NCBI GenBank assembly: GCA_948144175.1
Contig: CANXME010002497.1
Coordinates: 1,508,501 to 1,572,500, forward strand
DNA: 64,000 bases
Direction of reading: 5' to 3'
Source of the DNA: Closterium sp. NIES-65
Taxonomy: Eukaryota > Streptophyta > Zygnematophyceae > Desmidiales > Closteriaceae
Shown here: positions 41,964 to 51,863 of the stretch, piece after piece
How the letters are laid out: every line of letters begins with the position of its first letter
How positions within the stretch are numbered: the first letter of the stretch is position 1
Notes under the pieces: model-generated
Database searches by the model: none
What the model was told of the DNA's origin: nothing
Seen by the model: the letters and a program-made list of their open reading frames with translations, nothing else
Program-made: the position numbers and the translations under genes

Positions 41964-42425
41964 GTTGACGACCAAGCTACACAGCGGTCGTCTCAGGGTT
42001 ACACCTTCAGCCTTGGCTCTGGTTCAGTTTCTTGGCGTTCTACACGCTCGTCTTCAGTTCTCAGCTCCAGTTGTGAGGCTGAGATCCACGCCACAGCCAT
42101 GGGTGCACATGAGTTACGCTGGCTCACCTACCTGCTGACCGACCTGGGAGAGCGGCCTCGTTCTCCTCCAGTGCTGTACGTCGACAACAAGGCCGCCATT
42201 GCCTTGTGTCGGGAGCACAGACTGGAGCACAGAACGAATCACATCGCTCTGCGCTACTTCCTTGCTCAAGAGTCGCAGCAGCGTGGTCAGCTTCATCTTG
42301 CTTACATGGCCACTCAGGCCAACACTGCTGATGTGTTCACCAAGGCGCTTCAGCCTTGTGATCATCAGCGTTTACGTACTGTTCTCGGCTTTGTGCCTAC
42401 TGTACCTTACTTGCTTACTTCTTGA
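41964..42425 (+). pseudogene. Element E RNase H
   Basis: In frame with RT after a single stop: DDQATQRSSQGYTFSLG, SCEAEIHATAM, QLRWLTYLLTDLGE-type helix, YVDNKAAIALC, ANTADVFTKALQPCDHQR, ending LLTS then TGA at 42423-42425. The catalytic residues Glu and second Asp are kept. Confidence 0.88.
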
Positions 42426-42657
42426 CTCTGCTTGTACTGTGATCTCTATATATATATACCTGCATGCTTACACTTGTTAGGTTGTGATCACTGTACCTCT
42501 CTTTTATATTATCAAACTGCATGTGAACTGGTCTTGTGACCGCTTGCTTGTGCTCGGAATTTGTGTGGTTTCCTTAAGATCCACCCTGAGCTTGCTTTGC
42601 TTTGCTTTGACTGGTCTTGTGACCATTTGGTTGTCCCCCACTTCACCTATGGGGGTG

Positions 42658-42775
42658 TGTGAAACATTATACATGTTTATATTGTGTAGGCTATAGTGGG
42701 TTTAGCCTCAGGGGGTACAACATTGCTAGGGTTTCCTACTTGTATCACCCTGATGCCTAGTTCTATATTCTAACA
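42658..42775 (+). repeat. 3' LTR of element E, with 19-bp deletion
   Basis: TGTGAAACATTATACATG ... TATATTCTAACA. CACCTATGGGGGTG stands before it. Compared with 28173-28309 it lacks 19 bp near the end. Confidence 0.93.
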
Positions 42776-42799
42776 ATGGGGACATTCAATAATCTGGAC

Positions 42800-43072
42800 A
42801 TGTCACAAAAGAAAGTGTCACAAACATTATTTGTGACTAATCGTGGTACTCTGAAAATAATGTTCGTGACTAATTGTGATACACCGAGAGAAAAACCGTA
42901 ACAAATTGTGATGCTGCGAACCAAGAACAGTCACGATCGAGCAAGATGTCTTACCAGGAATGGTTGGAAACTTGCTATTCATGATTTTCGGCCATACACA
43001 ATTAGTCACAAATAGGACTTCAGAGGTCACAATTAGTCACAAATATGTTTGTGACACTTTCTTTTGTGACAT
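42800..43072. mobile_element. MITE-like element with ~40-bp terminal inverted repeats
   Basis: Left terminus 42800-42840 starts ATGTCACAAAAGAAAGTG. The right terminus 43032-43072 is its reverse complement apart from one 1-bp indel. The interior holds further TAGTCACAA / TTGTGACTAA words, so most of the 273 bp can fold on itself. It has no coding capacity. No target duplication could be fixed, so superfamily is open. Confidence 0.85.
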
Positions 43073-43956
43073 ATCTTGAGCGGAATGCGCCCTAAGTGTA
43101 TGAAAAAATTTACCTTAAGGGTCAGGGCCTCATTGGTTAGGGTGGGCCTAAACCAATTTTGGGCCCTGCAGTAGGGGTAGTCAGGACCTTTGCTCAGGAT
43201 TGATCGCCGAGTAAATGCACAACGGATTTGTTATTGACACCTTTTCAGAGTGAATGTAAAGTAACATTGCCGCTTGCGCTATTTGTATTGCTCATTCAAT
43301 CAGTAGCTTGTGAGCTGTTCGATGCTGTAGCCCGCAACCCGCTACTGCAGCCTGTCGCCCTTTCGTTGCTTGCGGCTGCAGCTTGCCGCCCGCTGCTACA
43401 GCCGCCCTACCCCGCCGCTGCCACTTGATCCCTACACGCGCCATCGCTGTAGCTACCTAAGCCAGCTACCGCCCGCTAGAGATGCCTCTCTTACAGTTGC
43501 CACTCTGTCTCCCCTTCCAGCCCTAGCCAGTACTACGCTTACCACAACTACAACTGCTAGTGACAGTCTTAGCCACTGTACGTCCTTTCTAGTTCGTTTC
43601 ATTTGATCGCTGCCGTTCTAGTCCCTCCTAACACCGGCCTCGTCCTAGACTCAAGTCTCTACCACACTCTAATCGGTAGCTGCGCCACTATTCTCTCTAA
43701 ATTCGTACTTCTACATTCGTACTTCGCATTGATGCAGAGGGTCCGGCGATCGATTTTGACATTTCGCAGAATGACGTTCAGCTTCACCTACATAGCTAGC
43801 GCCAGGACGATGCGTACCTGTAAGCCCATATGTCAGTGTACGCGCTCGGCATGGGGTAGGAGGTGACTAAGGGCGAGATGTGCAGTTGCGTCGCGCGACA
43901 CCCAGACCAAGTACTTTGTCTGGTCTACGGCGTGGGCCATCTTTGCAAACGGTATG
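43073..43956 (+). pseudogene. Decayed copia gag leader and N-terminus
   Basis: From about 43228 a Pro/Leu/Ala-rich stretch with many stops leads to RIDAEGPAIDFDI..NDVQLHLH (about 43725-43795), recognisable as the Gag start seen in C and F (FDAEGRAxDFEVWVDDLQLFL). No intact frame. 43073-43227 shows nothing. TRIM G then interrupts the sequence. Confidence 0.6.
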
Positions 43957-44098
43957 TGTCACTAGAGCTCACCTGTGAGATCCCCGATTGATCCTTGGGG
44001 GGGTTACAGGCATGTTAGCCTGGGGGGTTATGGGCGCACTGACCCGCTACTGAAACAAGCCCTTTTATGCCAATGGTCTAGTGGTTGGGATTTTGACA
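43957..44098 (+). repeat. 5' LTR of TRIM G
   Basis: TGTCACTAGAGCTC ... GATTTTGACA. Contains GATCCCCGATTGATCC and, at its 3' end, the tRNA-like A box. Confidence 0.92.
44074..44084 (+). promoter_or_regulatory. Pol III A-box-like motif in TRIM G LTR
   Basis: TGGTCTAGTGG fits the A-box consensus TRGYNNANNNG at every position and, with the next bases, closely matches the D arm of tRNA-Glu/Gly genes. It is repeated in the 3' LTR at 44309-44319. Confidence 0.7.
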
Positions 44099-44110
44099 TG
44101 GTATCAGAGC
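44099..44110 (+). other. Primer-binding site of TRIM G
   Basis: TGGTATCAGAGC, an exact copy of the classical copia PBS for initiator tRNA-Met, directly after the LTR. Confidence 0.92.
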
Positions 44111-44117
44111 AGTCTCG

Positions 44118-44128
44118 GGTTCAAATCC
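44118..44128 (+). promoter_or_regulatory. Pol III B-box-like motif in TRIM G
   Basis: GGTTCAAATCC fits GWTCRANNC. It sits in a perfect T-arm-like hairpin (TCGGG, loop TTCAAAT, CCCGG; 44115-44131), 44 bp after the A box, within tRNA-like spacing. Confidence 0.7.
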
Positions 44129-44191
44129 CGGTGTATGCACATGCAGGCCGTTGCCACTGTGCTCAGTCCTGGGCCTCCCAGTGTGGGGGGG

Positions 44192-44333
44192 TGTCAGTAG
44201 AGCTGCACTGTGAAATCCCCGATTGATCCTTGGGGAGGTTACAGGCATGTTAGCCTGGGGGGTTATGGGCGCACTTACCCGCTACTGAAACATGCCCTTT
44301 TATCCCAATGGTCTAGTGGTTGGGATTCTGACA
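44192..44333 (+). repeat. 3' LTR of TRIM G
   Basis: A 142-bp partner of 43957-44098, followed by GTATG. Confidence 0.92.
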
Positions 44334-44660
44334 GTATGCACCCTACTGGTCTCTGTCGCGATCTTCACTAGATCAGTCTCACTAAGATCGAGATCCGCCT
44401 CCGCACCATAGCCGCGACTACCGGTGAGGTGGTACCCCCTATTTTCAAACGCTCTGCCCCTCCCCGGATCCCTGTCTCTGCTCCCCCTGCCTTTGTCGCA
44501 AAGCCCGCTCCTATTACAGATGTTGCAGCTGATGCTGCTGCCTCGGGTGGGCGTGGCAGGCGCAAGGGGGGTCGTGGTAGTGGAAGAGGTGGAGGTGCTG
44601 GCATGCCTTCTTAAGATATAACTAGCTTAGGAAGGTACAAGGAATGGTGATTGATGACTA
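44334..44660 (+). pseudogene. Decayed copia gag tail
   Basis: Right flank of TRIM G. An open stretch at 44429-44614 encodes a Pro-rich part and GGRGRRKGGRGSGRGGGAG, typical of the basic Gly-rich end of Gag, then stops. It likely belongs with the remnant at 43228-43956. Confidence 0.55.
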
Positions 44661-44673
44661 GAGTATGGAAGGG

Positions 44674-45306
44674 TGGCACGACACACTGAAGACTATGCTT
44701 GCGGCTCTTGGGTTTGCTCCTTCCACTGCTGACCTGTCGCTGTTTCTGCGCACCGACACTTCGCTGCCGCCGTTCTACATCCTCGTGTACGTCGACGACT
44801 TGGTCTTTGCCACTGCTGACACTGAGGGAATCGCCCACGTGAAGTCGGAGCTGCAGAAGAGACACACGTGCACAGACCTGGGTGAGCTGCGCAGCTATCT
44901 TGGCTTGCGGATCACCTGGGACAGAGCATGGCGCACCATTACCTTGACTCAGTCACACATGGTGCAGCAGGTCCTTCAGCGCTTCAACTTCACGTGCTCC
45001 TCGCTCTCAGCTCTGCCTTTTGATGAGTCCATAGAGCCGAGTGGCCCGTACTCAGATCTTGTTGGCTGCCTCATGTACCTGATGACCTACACTCGACTTG
45101 ACTTGGCATACCCTCTTAGCATCTTGGCACGCTATGTTGTTCTTGGGAGACACCGACCAGAGCACATCGATACAGCTAAGAGGGTGTTGCGCTACGTGTG
45201 TAGTACGTCGTGCATGGGGCTTGTGCTTGGAGGTCGGGCTCGAGTTGTCCTCACTGGTTACGTAGACGCTTCTTGGGCTGACGAGTTGGCTACGCAGCGG
45301 TTGTGA
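44674..45306 (+). CDS. Element H reverse transcriptase, C-terminal half (open)
   Basis: Begins abruptly at WHDTLKTMLAALGF; everything 5' of this in Pol is missing, so H is 5'-truncated or internally deleted. YVDD at 44788-44799 is intact. It continues HVKSELQKRHTCTDLGELRSYLG, TITLTQSHMVQQVLQRF (a short deletion follows), GCLMYLMTYTRLDLAYPLS, and VDASWADELATQRL, then TGA 45304-45306. Confidence 0.85.
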   Translation, partial: WHDTLKTMLAALGFAPSTADLSLFLRTDTSLPPFYILVYVDDLVFATADTEGIAHVKSELQKRHTCTDLGELRSYLGLRITWDRAWRTITLTQSHMVQQVLQRFNFTCSSLSALPFDESIEPSGPYSDLVGCLMYLMTYTRLDLAYPLSILARYVVLGRHRPEHIDTAKRVLRYVCSTSCMGLVLGGRARVVLTGYVDASWADELATQRL

Positions 45307-45792
45307 CACGGTTACACATTCAGCCTTGGTTCTGGCTCTGTTTTGTGGCGGTCTACCTGCTCGTCTTCTGTTCTCAGCTCCCTTTGTGAGGATGAGATCT
45401 ACGCTGGGGCCATGGGTGCACATGAGTTACGCTGGCTCACCTACCTGCTGACCGACTTGGGAGAGGCGCCTCGTTCTCCTCCAGTTCTGTACGTCGACAA
45501 CAAGGCCATGCTGGCCTTGTGTCAGGAGCACAGACTGGAGCACAGAACGAAGCATATTGCTCTGCGCTACTTCCTTGCTCGAGAGTTGCAGCAGCGTGGT
45601 CAGCTTCGTCTTGCTTACGTGGCCACTCGGCCCAACACTGCCGATATCTTTACCAAGGCACTTCAGCCTTGTGATCATCGGCGCTTTTGTACTATGTTAG
45701 ATCTTGTGCCTACCTGGCCTTACTTGCTTACCTCTTGTTTTTGCGTGTACTGTGATCTATATATACCTGCACCTTTACCCTTGCTAGGTTGA
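45307..45792 (+). pseudogene. Element H RNase H
   Basis: After the stop: SLCEDEIYAGAM, ELRWLTYLLTDLGEAP, YVDNKAMLALC, PNTADIFTKALQPCDHRRF. Glu and Asp residues are kept; the CEAE motif reads CEDE. Confidence 0.85.
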
Positions 45793-45951
45793 GATCACTG
45801 TCCTGCTTGTTCACCTTGATTTATAATCCTGGATGTGAACTGGCCTTGTGGCCTTGTACTTGTGCCGAGAATGTGTGGTGACGTTGTGATCCACCTTGAG
45901 CTTGACCTTGCCTTGTTCTCTTGCTTCTCCCCCACTTTGCCTATGGGGGTG

Positions 45952-46069
45952 TGTCAGAACTATGTTGTAGGCTATAGTGGGGCACTCCTTATGGGGTACA
46001 GTATTGTTAGGTTTTGCCTAAACAAACCTTGTACCGCCCTGTTTCTAGTCATTCTTGTTTCATACCTTC
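45952..46069 (+). repeat. 3' LTR of element H (3' edge uncertain)
   Basis: TGTCAGAACTATGTTG follows CTATGGGGGTG. It matches the LTR at 56133-56253 over about 100 bp, then diverges where J begins. Confidence 0.8.
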
Positions 46070-46161
46070 TGATTGTACCAAGAAGAGTGTGGAGAAGTTT
46101 GTTGTCCCCCCTAAGATGTGCCCCACTACAGAATAGGTAAAACTACAAACATTGTTTGACA
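46070..46161 (-). repeat. LTR of fragment J (left edge tentative)
   Basis: Ends ACATTGTTTGACA followed by CACTCCCATAGGC (polypurine tract reversed). The outer edge TGATTGTACC is a guess based on TG...CA ends. Confidence 0.55.
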
Positions 46162-46374
46162 CACTCCCATAGGCTAAGTGGGGGCCATCACAAGACCAGT
46201 CAAGAGACGCAACAGCACAAATCACTGGGTGGATCACGAGGTCACCTCAGAGTCTGAGCACAAGCAAGATGCCACAAGGCCAGTTCAAGAGTTCACAAAT
46301 ATATATGTATATACAAGCCGAGCAAGAAACAAGAGGTAAGACTACAGTAACTGAGGGGCCTACCTAAAGAAGGC

Positions 46375-48021
46375 CTAGCTGCAGACAGAACCTGTGGAGA
46401 TCACCAGGCGGAAGGGCCTTGGTGAAGATGTCTGCAGTGTTGGCCGCTGAGACCACAAATTCCAAACGCACCTAACCACGTCGCTGTGGCTCTCGTAGTA
46501 GGAAGTGTCTCATGTCGATGTGCTTCACTCTGCTCTCCAGTCGAGGCACTCAATACGTGAGGATCATGGCCTTGTTGTCAGCGTACAAGGTCAGAGCAGA
46601 GCTTAGCCGCTCACCAAGGTCGGTGAGCAAGAAAGTCAACCACCGAAGCTCCTACACATTGATGGCATTGGCTTAGATCTTGGCCTCAGCACTAGACTGC
46701 GCCACAGACAATGACCAAGTAGACCTCCACGACAGAACACCCGAGCCCAAGCATACCCCTAAGTATACCTCTAGGTCTCGACGTTGTCGGCGTAGTAAGA
46801 GTCGCAATGACTGGTCAACACAACTTGCTGTCTCTCTCCAAGCACAAGCCCCATGCCTAATGTAGCCCCATACCCTAACAGCTGCCGCCCACTAGACAGG
46901 ACGGTATCTTGTGGTCGCAACGAAGCGAGCAAGAAAAGGTGAGGTTTGGGTGAGTATATGCCATCAAATACATGAGGTAGCCCACTAGCTCTGCGTAGGG
47001 ACCACAAGACTCACAGGGCTCGTTAGGAACATGAGCGGTGAGCCTGCGGTCAACGATAAGAGGAGAGGGCTGTGTGGAGGAGATCTGAAGCTCGAACCGC
47101 TGCAGGACCTATTGTACCATGTGTGTCTGAGTAAGTGTCATGGTGCAAGCAGCTCTGTAGCTGGTGATCTGCAAGCCAAGGCAGCGGCACCGTTCACCAA
47201 GGTCAGTGCATGTGTGTCTCTTATGCAGTTCAACCTTCACCTTAGCTAGAGCAGCCCTATCCGCTGTAGCAAAGACCTAGTCGTCGACATAGACGAGGAC
47301 GTAAGGTGTGGGCCTAGAACGAACGAACAACGATTAGTTGGCGGTAGAATGTCCGAAACCAAGGTCAGCAAGTGTGGAGCGAAGAGTGTCGTGTCACTCA
47401 CGAGGCGCCTGGTGGAGATGGTAGATTGGACGTCCCAGGCTCCACTAGGTTCCAGGTGGGAAAGTGCTAGTGACGCCAGGAGGAAGGCGCAGCCATATCT
47501 CCTCGTGTAGGCGGCCCTGGAGAAAGGCAGTGGAGAAGTCGAGGGAATGCAGCTCGTATTCTCGCTGTGCTGCAACGTAAAGTAACACCCAAAGAGTAGT
47601 GATCTTCAGGGTCGGGTCAAAGGTCTGGAAGAAGTCAACATCCTCATGCTAACTGAAGCCCCTCGCCACGTAGTACGCCTTGAAGACAGGAGGCAATCCA
47701 AGCGGTCGCTTCACGTTGACTACGTTCGCCCTAGGCGGGGAACTGTGTCGATATAAGTGCATGTGGATCTAAAAGACGCCATCTTTGATTCTATGGCCGC
47801 TATTTACTGAGAGGCCCATGGCTCTGACATTGCCTCACGGTGTGTGCAAGGAGTCGGTATGTCAAGGGCGTCGGGGTCTCCCTCAGGGGCTAGCAGCATG
47901 GCATAGAGATGGGAAGAAGCGGCTGCTAGGAACTCCAGCTCAAAATGCCTATCCTTTAGGACGACACAACCAAGTGCAGACTCACCCCCAACGGATAGAG
48001 GACAGGCAGCCACCACTCAGG
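46375..48021 (-). pseudogene. Fragment J RNase H and reverse transcriptase, decayed
   Basis: RNase H traces at 46380-47030 (MGLVLGERQQVVLTSHCDS). RT at 47100-47720 contains LDFSTAFLQG-like, IWLRLPPGVT and YVDD followed by a stop (near 47280). SVGGESALGCVVL and LLAPEGDPDALDIPTP lie at 47804-48016. Many stops and frameshifts. 46162-46374 holds only non-coding 3' sequence. Confidence 0.78.
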
Positions 48022-48159
48022 TGTGTTACGATATAAATGATGGAATGAATGACTAGAAGGGGAAAATACAACAAGTTTATATGAAACCTAACCCCAACCA
48101 TAACTAACAGAAAATGCACCTGGACTAAAAAATATAATTTTAACAAAGATAGCTTGACA
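48022..48159 (-). repeat. 3' LTR of element K
   Basis: TG(TG)TTACGATATAAATG ... GATAGCTTGACA; the start is 48022 or 48024. Contains GAAACCTAACCC, a degenerate telo-box. Confidence 0.75.
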
Positions 48160-48469
48160 CACCCCCATCGTCTAGGTGACGGTAGTTCTGTGGAAAGCAA
48201 CACGCAGCAAGGGTCACATCACGAGTCAGCAAGAACAAGCAACGATCATACGACCAGTTCACAAGAACACAACAAACCTCGGGGTGGATCTCAAGATCAC
48301 CACACAAGGCAGAAAACAAGCAAGAGGCCACAAGGCCAGTCCCCATGCAAGGATATAGCGGTTATAGAAGATGCAAGAGTACAAGACAATCATATCAAAG
48401 GAAACAAGGGCCCACAAGGCCAGTCCACAAGCAAATATATAACAAATATAACGAGATGCAAGAGTACAG

Positions 48470-49446
48470 GTAAGAAAGTGAGGGCCTGTAGATACAAGGC
48501 CCAGCTGGGTGTAGAAACGCAGGTGGTCACAAGGCGGGAACGTCTTGGTGAATATATCTACAGTGTTGGCCACAGAGATCACATGTCGCACGCTGCTGCA
48601 ACTCTCGTAGAAGGAAGCAATGAAGCTGGATGTGCTATGCCTTCCCATCCAGTAGGGGCTCTTCGCACAATATAACAGCAAACATCTTGTCGGCGGACAA
48701 GACTGGGGAAGAGAAACGCCGCTCATCAAGGTCGGTGATAATTAAAGGCAGTCAGCGAAGCTCCTGGGCGGCCATGACCGCAGCATACACCTCTGACACT
48801 GGAGCTAGAGACGAACGACGCCCGAATCGACCTCCACGAAATAGCTCCAGTCCCAAGGCTGAAACAGTAACCCTGTGTAGATCGCAGCGACTCTGAGCCG
48901 TCGGCCCACGACGAGTCTGAGAAACCTGTTAGTGTAACTGGCGGCTTCCCTCCAAGGACAAGTCACATGCCTGATGTACTCGCCATATACTTCGCCACCC
49001 TCTTAGCAGCATACCAGTGGAAAGGTTGGTGTCTCCCAGGTGCAACAAAGCGCGCAGGACGCTAAGAGAGTAAGCTGGGTCTGTGCAAGTACAGGTCATC
49101 GAGTACATGAGGCAACCCACCAGCTCAGGATATGGACCACTGGACGCAAATGGCTCGACCGAAGGTGGAGTTGTGAACGTATGACCCACAGCAAGAGGGG
49201 TGGGCTGCAGTTTGGAGAATCGGAAGCAAAACCGCGTGAGGATCTGCTCGACCATATGCGACTGCGTCAGCGTAATGGTGCGAGCTACCCTGTCCTTAGT
49301 TATCCAGAACCTGACGTAGCGCTGCAGCTCACCAAGGTCAGTGCAAGTGTGTCTCCTCTGCAGTTCCTTCTTCACAAAGGCTAGTGCGCATCGGTCGGGA
49401 GTGGCGAACACCAGGTCATTGACATAAACCAGAACAACGAGTCGAG
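48470..49446 (-). pseudogene. Element K RNase H and RT C-half, broken
   Basis: ANTVDIFTKTFPPCDH near 48560 marks the RNase H end. The open stretch 48929-49411 holds CALAFVKKELQRRHTCTDLGELQRY, SHMVEQILTRFCFRFSK, PYPELVGCLMYSMTCTCTDPAYSLS. The polymerase box at 49416-49427 reads YVND, first Asp to Asn. L cuts the gene just upstream. Confidence 0.82.
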
Positions 49447-49664
49447 TGTCAGAACGTTATTTGTCTAGCTTGCAGTGGGGTGCTCAATAATGAGTACAAC
49501 CCCTTAGGGTTTGCCATTTTGTGTGTCCTGCTGCTTCCTAGTCCCTCATTCCTCCTTCCAATTCTCCTTCGTAAACCCTAACTCCTAGTTCTAGATCAAT
49601 CCCACCTACCTCCTAGTGTGGGCCTAGGCTACTAAGCCTAGGCCCCACACCTACTATTCTCACA
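49447..49664 (+). repeat. 5' LTR of element L
   Basis: TGTCAGAACGTTATTTG ... CTATTCTCACA. It contains TTAGGGTTT, AAACCCTAA and a 10-bp inverted repeat GGCCTAGGCT/AGCCTAGGCC near 49619-49642. Confidence 0.95.
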
Positions 49665-49678
49665 TGGTATCTAGAGCC
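49665..49678 (+). other. Primer-binding site of element L
   Basis: TGGTATCTAGAGCC directly after the LTR, close to the tRNA-iMet type. Confidence 0.83.
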
Positions 49679-49869
49679 GGCAAGATCCTGCCGCCTAGTT
49701 CATCGGGCCCACCACCTACTTACGCTGCCGTATTATCCGCCGCGCGCCCCGTGGTGCGCGGCATTGCATTTTTATCCCGCCACGCGCTTCGAACGCGTGG
49801 CGGCTTTTTCTGCCCGCCGCACGCTCGGGGCGCGCGGCGGTTTTCCCGTCCGTCAGAGCGCCCTCGGGG

Positions 49870-51830
49870 GGGCCTGCGCGCTGCCCTCCCCGCTGCTCGT
49901 CACCGCGCCCCCTGCGGGACCAGCGCGGCGTCGCCCTGCTCGTCGCGACGTCCGTGCGGGACCCGCGGGGCGTCGCCCCTGCTCGTCGCGACGCCCCCTG
50001 CGGGACCCGCGGGGCGTCGCCCCTGCTCGTCGCGACACCCCCTGCGGGACCCGCGCGGCGTCGCCCTGCTCGTTGCGACGTCCGTGCGGGACCCGCGGGG
50101 CGTCGCCCCTGCTCGTCGCGACGCCCCCTGTGGGACCCGCGGGGCGTCGCCCCTGCTCGTCGCGACGCCCCCTGCGGGACCCGCGGGGCGCCGTCAGATC
50201 CTGCAGCAGCAGCCGCCGCCGCCCTGCAGCAGCAGCCGCCGCCAGGCCTGCAGCAGCAGACGCCGCCGCCCTGCAGCAGCAGCCGCCTCCAGGCCTGCAG
50301 CAGCAGCCGCCGCCAGAGCCTGCAGCAGCAGCCGCCGCCAGAGCCTGCAGCAGCAGCCGCCGCCAGGCCTGCAGCAGCAGACGCCGCCGCCCTGCAGCAG
50401 CTGCCGCCGCCAGGCCTGCAGCAGCAGCCGCCGCCAGAGTCTGCAGCAGCAGCCGCCGCCACAGCCTGCAGCAGCAGCCGCCGCCAGAGTCTGCAGCAGC
50501 AGCCGCCGCCAGAGCCTGCAGCAGCAGCCGCCGCCGAGCCTGCAGCAGCAGCCGCCGCCAGGCCTGCAGCAGCTGTCGCCACCGGCCCAGCAGCAGCACC
50601 CGCCGCTCTACCAGCAGCAGCAGCCGCCGCCGCTCTGCCGCAGCAGCCACCGCCGCCCAGCAGCAGCAGCCGCCGCTAGAGCCTGCAGCAGCAGCCGCCG
50701 CCAGCGCCTGCAGCAGCTGCCGCCCCTGGACCCGGTACGCTTTGTGCTGCCTGTGCCTGTTGCTGCCTCTGCCTGTGTTGCCCGTGCCTGTGCTGCCCTG
50801 TGCTGCCCTGCCTGTGCTGCCCTGTGCTGCCCGTGCCTGTGCTGCCCGTGCCTGTGCTGCCTGTGCCTGTTGCTGCCCGTGCCTGTGCTGCCCTGTGCTG
50901 CCTGTGCCTGTTGCTGCCCGTGCCTGTGCTGCCCTGTGCTGCCTGTGCCTGTTGCTGCCTGTGCCTGTTGCTGCCTATGCCTGTGCTGCCCGTGCCTGTG
51001 CTGCCCTGTGCTGCCTGGGCCTGTTGCTGCCTGTGCCTGTGCTGCCTGTGCCTGTGCTGCCTGTGCCTGTGCTGCCCGTGCCTGTGCTGCCCGTGCCTGT
51101 TGCTGCCTGTGCCTGTGCTGCCCGTGCCTGTACTGCCCGTGCCTGTGCTGCCCGTGCCTGTGCTGCCTGTGCCTGTTGCTGCCCGTGCCTATGCTGCCCT
51201 GTGCTGCCTGTGCCTGTTGCTGCCTGTGCCTGTGCTGCCCGTGCCTGTGCTGCCCATGCCTGTGCTGCCCGTGCCTGTGCTGCCTGTGCCTGTTGCTGCC
51301 TGTGCCTGTTGCTGCCTGTGCCTGTGCTGCCCGTGCCTGTGCTGCCCGTGCCTGTGCTGCCCGTGCCTGTGCTGCCTGTGCCTGTTGCTGCCCGTGCCTG
51401 TGCTGCCCTGTGCTGCCTGTGCCTGTTGCTGCCTGTGCCTGTGCTGCCCGTGCCTGTGCTGCCTGTGCCTGTGCTGCCTGTGCCTATTGCTGCCCGTGCC
51501 TGTGCTGCCCTGTGCTGCCTGTGCCTGTTGCTGCCTGTGCCTGTGCTGCCCGTGCCTGTGCTGCCCGTGCCTGTGCTGCCCGTGCTTGTGCTGCCTGTGC
51601 CTGTGCTGTCCGTGCCTGTGCTGCCCTGTGCTGCCTGTGCTGCCCGTGCCTGTGCTGCCTGTGCCTGTTGCTGCCCGTGCCTGTGCTGCCCGTGCCTGTG
51701 CTGCCTGTGCCTGTTGCTGCCCGTGCCTGTGCTGCCCTGTGCTGCATGTGCCTGGTGCTGCTCGTGCCTCGTGCTCGCGCCCTCGTGCGCTCTGCTACTG
51801 TCTGCGCCCTCGTGCGCACTGTTTCTGCTC
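49870..51830 (+). repeat. Element L satellite arrays
   Basis: Three arrays in series: ~62-bp units around CTGCTCGTCGCGACGCCCCC (49890-50190); ~21-bp CAGCAGCAGCCGCCGCC units (50200-50720); and TGCCTGTGCTGCCCG / TGCCTGTTGCTGCC units (50745-51760). They lack stops in all + frames, which produces three overlapping ORFs of 771, 727 and 403 codons (Cys/Leu/Val/Pro-rich) that are most likely not proteins. Confidence 0.9.

Positions 51831-51831
<1 letters not shown>

Positions 51832-51863
<32 letters not shown>

Larger units (their letters stand above)
28173..42775 (+). mobile_element. Copia element E, full length, split by element F
   Basis: Plus-strand element, about 7.2 kb without F. TSD ATGGG is perfect at 28168-28172 and 42776-42780. 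The 5' LTR is 137 bp; the 3' LTR is 118 bp because of a 19-bp deletion near its end, with two substitutions besides. All domains are present but gag, protease, integrase and RNase H are broken. Confidence 0.97.
43957..44333 (+). mobile_element. TRIM element G (377 bp), tRNA-like module at LTR-PBS junction
   Basis: Two 142-bp LTRs (43957-44098 and 44192-44333) flank only 93 bp. TSD GTATG is perfect at 43952-43956 and 44334-44338. It has a perfect copia PBS and a G-run polypurine tract (GTGTGGGGGGG, 44181-44191) but no coding capacity: a terminal-repeat retrotransposon in miniature. LTRs differ at about 10 of 142 positions. Mobilisation would depend on proteins of an autonomous copia element. 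See the A and B box entries. Confidence 0.93.
46070..48021 (-). mobile_element. Copia fragment J (3' half), cut by element K
   Basis: Minus-strand LTR, polypurine tract, RNase H and RT of an old element. It belongs with K and M to a second copia lineage (LTFTH/QILTRF type rather than QVLQRF). Its 5' half is not found beyond K. Heavily mutated. Confidence 0.75.

Noticed and set aside
44067-44140. Functional tRNA gene
   Set aside because: A and B boxes and the T arm are good, but the acceptor stem does not pair and the anticodon arm is the retrotransposon PBS.
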